NCBI GenBank assembly: GCA_002362175.1 | Contig: DETU01000052.1 | Coordinates: 1 to 6,656, forward strand | DNA: 6,656 bases | Reading direction: 5' to 3' | Source of the DNA: Ruminococcus sp. UBA3280 | GTDB taxonomy: Bacteria; Bacillota; Clostridia; Oscillospirales; Ruminococcaceae | Shown here: positions 1-5,687 of the stretch, piece by piece | Position numbering within the stretch: the first letter of the stretch is position 1 | Layout of the letters: each line of letters opens with the position of its first letter | Made by a program: the position numbers and the translations under genes | The notes under the pieces: model-generated | Told to the model about the DNA's origin: nothing | Databases searched by the model: none | Seen by the model: only the letters and a program-made list of their open reading frames with translations

Positions 1-14
1 ATTTCAGGAATGGA

Positions 15-45
15 TTGTCAAGACAATAAAAATATATCTTGACAA
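15..45. repeat. 9-bp inverted repeat overlapping the -35 box of the kinase promoter
   Basis: The arms TTGTCAAGA (15-23) and TCTTGACAA (37-45) are perfect reverse complements separated by 13 bp. The right arm contains the whole TTGACA -35 element (39-44), so a protein bound here would compete with or contact RNA polymerase. The left arm itself reads on as TTGTC-AA-GACAA, a smaller palindrome. An operator is an inference. The stem is not followed by a T-run on the + strand, so it is a poor terminator for an upstream + strand gene. Confidence 0.5.
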
Positions 46-67
46 ATTAAAAAATATGTGATAAAAT
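39..67 (+). promoter_or_regulatory. Sigma-A type promoter of the kinase-PP2C(-manA) unit
   Basis: TTGACA (39-44) and TAAAAT (62-67) are separated by exactly 17 bp, with TG at 59-60 one base before the -10 hexamer (extended -10). Transcription would start near 74 and leave a leader of about 70 nt. The leader ends in a purine-rich ribosome binding site AGGAAAGGTG (132-141) ahead of the ATG at 148. An 11-bp direct repeat, AAATATATAAC, lies at 64-74 and 99-109. Confidence 0.8.
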
Positions 68-147
68 ATATAACAAGTGATTTATATGGATTTGAGTTAA
101 ATATATAACTTAGACTGGTTTGGTATAAATCAGGAAAGGTGAATTAA

Positions 148-1491
148 ATGACAGATTTTCAGATTGGTCAGGAAGTCGAAACGGAATTTGGTGGAAAAGC
201 CAAAATTTTGGATATTATAGGCAAGGGCAGACAAAGCACTGTTTATCTTGTTGAGTATAACGGCATGAAAATGGCGTTGAAATGGTACGACCTCGATAAA
301 GTTAAAAATATTGATAAAATATATGAAAATATTAAGAGAAACATAAAAGACGGTGAACCAAGCAATAAATTTTTATGGTGTAAATATATGACAAAAGTTG
401 ACGGGGAAAACGGTACTTTTGGCTATTTTATGGAACTTAAACCCGACAGTTTTGAATATTTTGCCGATGTAATGAACGGTTACAAGCTTGTTCATGACAA
501 AGGTACAGGACGTATGACGAAAAAATCAGTGAAATTTTCCAGTCTCAACGCAATGGTGACTGCGGTTATAAATATTGTCAATGCTTTTCGTCAGCTTCAT
601 AAAGCAGGAAAAAGTTATCACGCACTTAGTGACGGAGGATTCTTTATAAATACGGATACAGGTGCTGTTCTTATGAGTGACTGCGATACAATCGCACCGC
701 ACGGAACTGATTTGGGTATAAAAATAAGACCGTCATATAAAGCTCCCGAAGTACTGGAAGGTGGTTTGCCTGACAAAGATTCCGATATGTATACCCTTGC
801 GGTTGTTCTTTTCAAAATGCTTTTCAGGGGCGACCATATGGAAGGAAAAAAAGTTGTTATGGACGTTTGTCTGAACGAACAGGAACTTGCAAGGCATTAC
901 GGTAAAGAAGCCGTTTTTGTGTATGACCCCGACGACGATTCAAACCGTCCTTTGAGGTGTATTCATGACAATGTAATAAAGTTCTGGGGAGAATATCCCG
1001 AATATATAAAAGAGGCTTTTGTGCGTTCGTTCACGGTCGGAAAAAAAGAACCCGAAAAGCGTGTTTCACTTGATGAATGGCAAAATCTTTTTATACGTCT
1101 GCGTTCGGAAATTCTTTCATGTGTGTGCGGAAGAAGTTATTTTGTTTCAATTATCGGAAAACAAAATGACAAGACTTTTAAATGTCCAAAATGCAGTATG
1201 GAATTTGCTACTATAGGATTCAGCAACCGTATTTTCCGTAAACCGCTTTACATAGGCTGTAAAATTTTTGAGTGTGAGATAAATCCATATGCGGACGATT
1301 TTCTTAGTGTTGCCGGTGAGCTTGTTGAAAACAAGCTCCGTGCGGGACTGATTGGAATAAAGAACAGTTCTGGAAGAAAATGGAGTGTGAAGATGCCTGA
1401 CGGACTTTTTCATGATGTGGATTCCGGAAAAGGTTTTCCCGTATGGAACGGACTTGAAATTGATTTCGGCAGAGTTCAGGCAAAATTTTAA
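148..1491 (+). CDS. Protein-kinase-fold protein (probable pseudokinase) with zinc ribbon and C-terminal beta-rich domain
   Basis: This 447-residue cytoplasmic protein has a Ser/Thr-kinase fold at about residues 18-320. Visible landmarks are a glycine loop (G25-K-G27, then QSTVY), the ATP-site lysine K45 in MALKW, a DFG-equivalent D178-C-D180, an APE motif (199-201), the helix-F aspartate D213 with LAVVLF, and R305 near the end of the lobe. The loop that should read HRDLKPxN reads YHALSDGG (157-164), so the catalytic Asp is Ala159 (or Leu160 if shifted by one) and the Asn is Gly164. Phosphotransfer is therefore doubtful. Next comes a zinc ribbon (C325, C327, C346, C349), then about 90 residues (360-447) of alternating hydrophobic strands that I cannot assign, ending in a pattern loosely like an FHA domain. 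The kinase type resembles those found with PP2C and TerD genes. The start is supported by AGGAAAGGTG seven or so bases upstream. The PP2C gene follows after 23 bp, so the two are probably co-transcribed and act on the same phosphosites. The fold is certain; the activity is not. Confidence 0.88.
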   Translation: MTDFQIGQEVETEFGGKAKILDIIGKGRQSTVYLVEYNGMKMALKWYDLDKVKNIDKIYENIKRNIKDGEPSNKFLWCKYMTKVDGENGTFGYFMELKPDSFEYFADVMNGYKLVHDKGTGRMTKKSVKFSSLNAMVTAVINIVNAFRQLHKAGKSYHALSDGGFFINTDTGAVLMSDCDTIAPHGTDLGIKIRPSYKAPEVLEGGLPDKDSDMYTLAVVLFKMLFRGDHMEGKKVVMDVCLNEQELARHYGKEAVFVYDPDDDSNRPLRCIHDNVIKFWGEYPEYIKEAFVRSFTVGKKEPEKRVSLDEWQNLFIRLRSEILSCVCGRSYFVSIIGKQNDKTFKCPKCSMEFATIGFSNRIFRKPLYIGCKIFECEINPYADDFLSVAGELVENKLRAGLIGIKNSSGRKWSVKMPDGLFHDVDSGKGFPVWNGLEIDFGRVQAKF

Positions 1492-1514
1492 GCGGAAAGG
1501 AGACGGGTTTTTAT

Positions 1515-2390
1515 ATGTTCAAAGGTTTCAGCCGTTCTGTTATTGGTGCAAGCCATGTTAAAAAGGGTATTGTATGTCAGGACAGCTCCGATTACAGAAC
1601 AGGAAACGGCTATGCTGTTGCGGTGGTAGCTGACGGTCACGGAAGCAAAAAACATTTCAGGAGTCATATAGGTTCAGCATTTGCCGTTGAGTCAGCAATT
1701 GAGACAATAGAAAGATTTTATGAAGATAAGGAAAGACTTGAAAGGGAACTGACTGAAAATCATGAAATGATAATCCATAATATTGAAAAACAGATTATTG
1801 CCGTATGGCATAATAAGATTATGGAACATTTTGCGGATAATCCTGTTACGGAAAACGAGAAAAAACCTTTTACAAAAGACGAATTCAGTAAAATTGCTGT
1901 TGAGTCATATTACGGAACTACTCTTGTAACAGCAGTGACAGGCGAAAATTTTACTTTTGGTTTTCAGATTGGCGACGGAAGTCTTGTTGCAGTCTTTGAA
2001 AACGGTGAAACAGCCATGCTTATGGACTATGAGGAATCAAATCCCGCAAATATAACCGCTTCAATATGCAGCAGAAATTCTGCATCAATGTTCAGCAGTT
2101 TCTTTGTGGACAATAAAAAGGTTATTGCCGTTTTTGTCTCAACCGACGGGCTTTATACATCTTTCGGAAAAGACAGTGATTTTCTTGATTATCATACTAT
2201 AATAACCAGTCAGCTTTATGATATTGATACATTTGAAACGTCAGTGGTAAAAAATATTACCAAAAGAACGCATTTCGGAACTGAAGATGATATATCACTT
2301 TCATGTATTTATAATAGTGAACTTGTTAAGGAAAAAAGCCTGATTTTAAAAGAAAAGATTGCGGAAAACAGAAAAAAGTCCGTAAAATAA
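1515..2390 (+). CDS. PP2C-family Ser/Thr protein phosphatase
   Basis: This 291-residue soluble metal-dependent phosphatase would remove phosphate from Ser/Thr residues. The PP2C motifs occur in order: Q22-D23, the metal-binding ADGHG (39-43), GTT (134-136), GDG (153-155), STDG (209-212) and the distal metal-binding D258-D259 in GTEDDISLS. All metal-coordinating aspartates I can place are present, so the enzyme should be active, unlike the kinase-like neighbour. A charged helical insertion at about 68-128 makes it longer than minimal members of the family. There is no membrane segment. The start ATG follows AAAGGAG (1496-1502) by 12 bp, slightly long, but it gives the motif set a normal N-terminus. 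It lies 23 bp after the kinase gene, so the two are almost certainly an operon. Kinase/PP2C pairs of this kind accompany TerD-domain genes in Ter-type stress loci (family knowledge). Here TerD lies about 1.1 kb downstream. The physiological substrate is unknown. Confidence 0.93.
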   Translation: MFKGFSRSVIGASHVKKGIVCQDSSDYRTGNGYAVAVVADGHGSKKHFRSHIGSAFAVESAIETIERFYEDKERLERELTENHEMIIHNIEKQIIAVWHNKIMEHFADNPVTENEKKPFTKDEFSKIAVESYYGTTLVTAVTGENFTFGFQIGDGSLVAVFENGETAMLMDYEESNPANITASICSRNSASMFSSFFVDNKKVIAVFVSTDGLYTSFGKDSDFLDYHTIITSQLYDIDTFETSVVKNITKRTHFGTEDDISLSCIYNSELVKEKSLILKEKIAENRKKSVK

Positions 2391-2429
2391 ACCAAACATT
2401 ATTTTATTATTTAATATATCTGATTTTTG

Positions 2430-2447
2430 TACGGTTTTTTTGCCGTA
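2430..2447 (+). other. Small hairpin with competing partner before manA
   Basis: TACGG (2430-2434) can pair with CCGTA at 2443-2447 across an 8-nt, mostly T loop. It can also pair with an upstream CCGTA at 2380-2384, at the end of the PP2C gene. In the latter case the stem is followed by seven Ts (2435-2441). Five-base-pair stems are weak, so this may be chance. It is the only secondary structure visible in the 75-bp PP2C-manA gap, which otherwise holds the manA ribosome binding site AAAGGAG (2453-2459). Confidence 0.25.
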
Positions 2448-2465
2448 TTATGAAAGGAGTATATT

Positions 2466-3416
2466 ATGGATATTATGAAACTTCGTCCTTCGGGAAAAGA
2501 CTACATATGGGGCGGAACAAAGCTGAAAAGAGAGTATAACAAGGATATGGGAATGGAGCATATCGCTGAAACTTGGGAATGTTCCGTTCACCCTGACGGT
2601 TTAAGCAAAGTAATAAGCGGAGAACATACAGGCATTACTCTTGATTTGGTTATATTTGAACACCCTGAATATCTCGGGAAAAATAACAAGGACGGTTTTC
2701 CTGTTCTTATAAAATTCATTGACGCAGAAAAAAATTTGTCTGTGCAGGTTCACCCTGATGACGAATATTCACTTATTCATGAACATCAGAACGGAAAAAC
2801 TGAAATGTGGTATGTCATGGAGGCGGAGGAAAATACGTCTCTTATTTACGGATTTGAAAATGAAATTTCAGAATCAGCCGTCCGCAAGGCTGTTTCCGAG
2901 GGTAAAATTATGGAATATCTTCATTATGAGGAAGTACACAAGGGAGACGTTTTCTATATACCCGCAGGAACAGTCCACGCTATCGGAAAAGGTGCGGTAA
3001 TTGCGGAGATACAGGAAAATTCTAATGTTACTTATCGTGTATATGATTATGACAGAACCGATAAAAACGGAAATAAACGTGAACTTCATACAGAAAAGGC
3101 ACTTGAAGTTATGAAATTTGAACCTGCTCCGGAAACAAGGTTATATGATGATTATTCTGAATGTGCTGATTATTCTGCAAAAACACTTTGTTCGTGCCGT
3201 TATTTCACTACTGAAAAAGTAAATGTAAGAAAAGCATACGGTTTTGATGTTGCGGAGGATAGTTTTCAGGTTATTCTTTGTATTGACGGAAGTGGGACTG
3301 TAAAAAGCAATGATAATGAAGTTTCAATGATAAAAGGCGACTGTATTTTTCTTCCTGCGGATATTGGAAGAATTGAAATTAATGGCAGTACTGAATTTCT
3401 TAAAGTAAGGTGCTGA
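2466..3416 (+). CDS. manA: Mannose-6-phosphate isomerase, class I (short Bacillus-type)
   Basis: This zinc-dependent cytoplasmic isomerase interconverts mannose 6-phosphate and fructose 6-phosphate. It links glycolysis with mannose use and with GDP-mannose for surface glycans. The 316-residue length matches the short Firmicutes ManA type. The cupin metal site is visible: Q94-V-H96 in the QVHPDD motif (94-99), E113 in KTEMWYV, and H171 in the PAGTVHAIG stretch. The catalytic-region Arg191 lies in YRVYDYDR. The C-terminal half is a second, degenerate cupin and looks complete. AAAGGAG (2453-2459) lies 6 bp before the ATG at 2466; Met4 would be an alternative start but is worse placed. The gene lies 75 bp after PP2C and ends in a strong terminator, so it may be the last gene of the kinase unit. 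A sugar isomerase is not an obvious partner for kinase and PP2C. It may simply be a neighbour, or it may supply mannose-based precursors for an envelope response (inference). Confidence 0.94.
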   Translation: MDIMKLRPSGKDYIWGGTKLKREYNKDMGMEHIAETWECSVHPDGLSKVISGEHTGITLDLVIFEHPEYLGKNNKDGFPVLIKFIDAEKNLSVQVHPDDEYSLIHEHQNGKTEMWYVMEAEENTSLIYGFENEISESAVRKAVSEGKIMEYLHYEEVHKGDVFYIPAGTVHAIGKGAVIAEIQENSNVTYRVYDYDRTDKNGNKRELHTEKALEVMKFEPAPETRLYDDYSECADYSAKTLCSCRYFTTEKVNVRKAYGFDVAEDSFQVILCIDGSGTVKSNDNEVSMIKGDCIFLPADIGRIEINGSTEFLKVRC

Positions 3417-3422
3417 AAAAAT

Positions 3423-3461
3423 GACTGTAAAGCGGATATAGCTTTGCAGTCTTGTTTTTTT
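3423..3461 (+). terminator. Strong intrinsic terminator after manA
   Basis: An 11-bp stem GACTGTAAAGC (3423-3433) pairs with GCTTTGCAGTC (3441-3451), with one G-T pair and a 7-nt loop. It is followed by TTG and seven Ts (3455-3461). It begins 6 bp after the manA stop codon and separates the kinase/PP2C/manA unit from the TerD unit. An A-run just upstream would let it work weakly in the other direction, but no - strand gene faces it here. Confidence 0.92.
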
Positions 3462-3470
3462 GTATTGAAA

Positions 3471-3499
3471 TTGACTTTTATAAAATAATATGATATAAT
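3471..3499 (+). promoter_or_regulatory. Near-consensus sigma-A promoter of the TerD-AIM24 unit
   Basis: TTGACT (3471-3476) and a perfect TATAAT (3494-3499) are 17 bp apart, with TG at 3491-3492 forming an extended -10. The start would be near 3506, giving a leader of about 30 nt. It follows the terminator by 10 bp, so this is a new transcription unit. The AGAGGG ribosome binding site (3524-3529) and ATG at 3536 follow. The match is strong enough to expect high basal expression unless a repressor acts. Confidence 0.87.
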
Positions 3500-3535
3500 T
3501 TATTTTAAATTGTCATAAATGAAAGAGGGTCACAA

Positions 3536-4285
3536 ATGGGACTGAATATACCTATGAATAAAAAAGGTGCGATGAACAGAAATTCGCTTGTAAATAAGCA
3601 GGGATTTGTGAACATTCGTGGAGGACTGGATAAAAGAACACTGAACAATAATAGTTTCAGTAAAAATCCCGTCGTGAGAAATATAATAACGGAAAGTTCT
3701 GCTCCTGTTGTCCGTCCGCAGAAGAAGCAGAGAAGTATTTCAGGTGGTGGAATAATGCTTAAAAAAGGACAGAAAATCACTGTTGCCGACAGCCGTAATA
3801 TAAAAATTGCTCTCGGCTGGGATATACTTGATTCACGGTGTGAACTTGATGCTTCAGCTTTCATGCTCGGAAGTAACAATAAGGTTATAAGTGATGACTG
3901 GTTTATATTTTACGGACAGAATACAAGTCCCGACGGCAGTGTGAAATACAGTACTGCACAAAGCGGTGACGACGCTGTTATTGACATTAATCTGACAAAA
4001 GTAAATCCTATGGTTCAGAAGATTGTTTTTTCCGTTACGATTTATGAAGCCGTTGCAAAACGACTTAATTTCGGTATGACGGAAAATATCTATGCAAGAA
4101 TAATTGACGGCAACAACAGGGAAACGGCACGTTTTCAGCTTGATGAGTGTTACAGCAATGTTACCGCTATGGTTCTCGGAGAACTTTACAGGTATAATGG
4201 CAGTTGGAAATTCAATGCTGTCGGTTCGGGGGTTGCAAGGGATTTGGAAGGATTCTGTGCCATGTACGGAGTAAATATAATCTGA
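3536..4285 (+). CDS. TerD-domain (tellurium-resistance/stress) protein with basic N-terminal extension
   Basis: Residues 74-249 form a TerD-family beta-sandwich of the type named from tellurite-resistance operons, which binds calcium in studied members. Recognisable motifs are MLKKGQKITV (74-83), LGWD (93-96), LDASAF (104-109), SPDGSV (131-136), GDDAVIDINL (144-153), NFGM (178-181), GELYRYNGSWKFNAVG (215-230) and YGVNII at the end. The loop between SPDGSV and GDDA looks about five residues shorter than in typical TerD and lacks its GDN..TG portion, so one calcium site may be lost. Residues 1-73 are an added, probably disordered, Lys/Arg/Asn/Ser-rich tail with a repeated NKxGx(M/V)N motif (8-14, 20-26). 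Met74 (ATG at 3755) is the position where a standard TerD would start, but the promoter, AGAGGG site and open frame all favour 3536. The gene lies 16 bp before the AIM24-like gene, with which it surely shares a transcript. Confidence 0.88.
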   Translation: MGLNIPMNKKGAMNRNSLVNKQGFVNIRGGLDKRTLNNNSFSKNPVVRNIITESSAPVVRPQKKQRSISGGGIMLKKGQKITVADSRNIKIALGWDILDSRCELDASAFMLGSNNKVISDDWFIFYGQNTSPDGSVKYSTAQSGDDAVIDINLTKVNPMVQKIVFSVTIYEAVAKRLNFGMTENIYARIIDGNNRETARFQLDECYSNVTAMVLGELYRYNGSWKFNAVGSGVARDLEGFCAMYGVNII

Positions 4286-4301
4286 AAGGAATTGTTGATA
4301 T

Positions 4302-5045
4302 ATGATTAAGTTTGAAACTTTGAACGAATTGTGCCTTGTGATTACCTGTCACGGCGGAGGCGATTATGTTTTTACAAAAACAGGTGCTTTTATAGGTGGA
4401 GAATGTTTCGGGGCAAAGAATTATAAGTTTACAAAAGTTCTTCTCGGTCCTCAGGAAAACGCAGGACGTGCTTTGCTCGGACAGATTGCAAGAAGATTTA
4501 CGGGTGAAAATCTTCCTTTGATGAAAGTGGAATTTAGCGGTGACAGTGTAACTTATTATGCAAATAATCAACAGCACGTTGTTGTTTATCATCTTGAAAA
4601 CGGTGAAACGATTTCCGTTGAGAGTGAAAATATCCTTGCATTTACAAGGGACTGCAAATACGGAGTGCGGTTTCTCGGACAGGGTGTTGTTTCGCAGAAA
4701 GGTCTTGCAACTTCAACCCTTACAGGAATGGGACCTGAGGCTTATGTTGCCGTATTGGTGGACGGAAATCCGCTTGTTCTCAGCAATGTCGCCAACGGTT
4801 CTACTCTTGAGGCTGACCCCGACGCTGTGGTCTGCTGGATTGGTGCAGACCCGTCAATGAAAATGGACGTTTCATGGCGTAACTTTATAGGACAGAGTTC
4901 GGGTGAATCGTATATGTTTGAATGGAGTTCAAACTGTCCTGCAACGGTTATAATTCAGCCTATGGAAAGAACGTCGGGGCTTGATGTCTCAATGGATGGC
5001 AACCGCTCGGGAAGCAGACCGACAACGCAAAGACGGTTATATTAA
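4302..5045 (+). CDS. AIM24-family protein
   Basis: This 247-residue soluble protein is made mostly of beta strands with the AIM24 (TIGR00266-like) pattern: repeated strand pairs, YHLENGETISVESENIL (96-112) leading into AFT, the glycine-rich GQGVVSQKGLATSTLTGMGP (126-145), and DPDAVVCW (172-179). The family is named after a yeast mitochondrial inner-membrane protein; bacterial members have no settled biochemical role. No signal peptide or membrane helix is seen, so it probably acts in the cytosol or at the inner face of the membrane. The C-terminal 20 or so residues (GLDVSMDGNRSGSRPTTQRR) are polar and likely flexible. It follows the TerD gene by 16 bp, with an AAAGGAA ribosome binding site, and no terminator is visible after it. 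TerD and AIM24 genes are, as I recall, neighbours in other Gram-positive bacteria, which would support a shared stress role. Family assignment is fairly sure; function is not known. Confidence 0.82.
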   Translation: MIKFETLNELCLVITCHGGGDYVFTKTGAFIGGECFGAKNYKFTKVLLGPQENAGRALLGQIARRFTGENLPLMKVEFSGDSVTYYANNQQHVVVYHLENGETISVESENILAFTRDCKYGVRFLGQGVVSQKGLATSTLTGMGPEAYVAVLVDGNPLVLSNVANGSTLEADPDAVVCWIGADPSMKMDVSWRNFIGQSSGESYMFEWSSNCPATVIIQPMERTSGLDVSMDGNRSGSRPTTQRRLY

Positions 5046-5068
5046 TTAATTTATTTCAGTGAGAGAAT

Positions 5069-5085
5069 TGTAACTTTTATACGTC
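5069..5085 (+). promoter_or_regulatory. ECF-like promoter elements with an abnormally short spacer
   Basis: TGTAAC (5069-5074) and CGTC (5082-5085) are the textbook -35 and -10 words of ECF sigma promoters (for example SigX-type). They lie upstream of a sigma gene that would be expected to activate itself, but only 7 bp separate them instead of about 16. A second CGTC lies at 5104-5107. No good sigma-A promoter was found in the 87-bp gap. The sigma gene may depend on read-through from the TerD promoter, or this may be a damaged promoter. Confidence 0.25.
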
Positions 5086-5132
5086 CAATAAGTAGATAAA
5101 GTGCGTCAATTTTTTCGGAGAGGGGGAAATCA

Positions 5133-5687
5133 ATGGATAACGGCGAAATCAGCTACCGACGTTTTCTTGCCGGTGATGATGAGGGAATGGTCGAAATAAT
5201 AAGAGATTATAAAGACGGTCTTATTCTTTATATTAACGGAATAACCAATAATCTTACTCTTGCAGAGGAAATTATGGAAGATACATTTTTTAAGCTCGTT
5301 ACGAAAAAACCAAGATTTTCAGGGAGAAGCACTTTTAAGACATGGCTTTATTCTATAGGCAGAAATGCTGCTATAGACAGTTTGCGAAAGAGGTCAAGAA
5401 TTTCTGATATTCCTTTTGATGAATATAACGAACTTGCCGAAGAAGAATCCATAGAAAGAGAATATCTGAAAGAAGAACAGAAAATTGCACTTCATAAGGC
5501 ACTTCAGAATCTGAAACCGGATTACAGGCAGGTAATTTATCTTGCTTTTTTTGAAAATTTCAGTAACAGCGAAACAGCGAAGATTATGCATAAGACAAAG
5601 CGACAGATAGAGAATCTTCTTTACAGAGCCAAGCAGTCACTTAAATCAGAGCTTGAAAAGGAGGGTTTTGAATATGAAGTCCTATAA
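5133..5687 (+). CDS. ECF-type RNA polymerase sigma factor (sigma-70 family)
   Basis: This 184-residue, two-domain alternative sigma factor directs RNA polymerase to a private set of promoters. Region 2 spans about residues 8-88: LAEEIMEDTFFKLV (43-56) is the core-binding helix, and STFKTWLYSIGRNAAIDSLR (66-85) covers -10 melting and recognition. An acidic linker (about 95-115, ELAEEESIERE) follows. Region 4 spans about 116-176, with LKPDYRQVIYLAFFENFSNSE (127-147), helix-turn-helix about 143-165, and NLLYRAKQSLKSEL (161-174). There is no region 1.1 or 3, as expected for ECF factors. The start ATG follows the strong GGAGAGGGGG (5117-5126) by 6 bp. The gene overlaps the next one by 14 bp, typical for a sigma and its own membrane anti-sigma made in fixed ratio. 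Whether it controls the upstream Ter-like genes is not shown; both good promoters there are of the housekeeping type. Confidence 0.93.
   Translation: MDNGEISYRRFLAGDDEGMVEIIRDYKDGLILYINGITNNLTLAEEIMEDTFFKLVTKKPRFSGRSTFKTWLYSIGRNAAIDSLRKRSRISDIPFDEYNELAEEESIEREYLKEEQKIALHKALQNLKPDYRQVIYLAFFENFSNSETAKIMHKTKRQIENLLYRAKQSLKSELEKEGFEYEVL
5656..5665 (+). promoter_or_regulatory. Ribosome binding site that fixes the anti-sigma start
   Basis: AAAAGGAGGG lies inside the end of the sigma gene, 8 bp before the ATG at 5674. An upstream in-frame TTG at 5653 would place this site within the coding part, so the ATG is the better start. The position also implies translational coupling to the sigma gene. Confidence 0.85.

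Noticed and set aside
86..100. Mini-ORF in the leader of the kinase gene (ATG GAT TTG AGT TAA).
   Set aside because: It has only four sense codons, no ribosome binding site and no regulatory amino-acid run; it is likely chance.
2359..2388. Possible manA promoter TTGCGG, 18 bp, TAAAAT at the end of the PP2C gene.
   Set aside because: The -35 is poor and lies in coding sequence, and the -10 is matched by chance often in such AT-rich DNA. It cannot be excluded but is not supported.
3755..3757. ATG at Met74 as the real start of the TerD protein.
   Set aside because: It fits the usual family start, but the good promoter and ribosome binding site lie ahead of 3536 and the frame is open and non-random in composition; kept as the alternative start.
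3505..3879. Long open frame on the - strand opposite the TerD gene.
   Set aside because: Its product is hydrophobic without family features, has no ribosome binding site or promoter, and lies antisense to a well-supported gene with its own promoter.
4212..4592. Open frame on the - strand spanning the TerD-AIM24 junction.
   Set aside because: It shows no recognisable motif and covers two well-supported genes and their short gap.
5653..5655. TTG start for the anti-sigma gene.
   Set aside because: It lies upstream of the strong AAAAGGAGGG site, which is correctly placed for the ATG at 5674.
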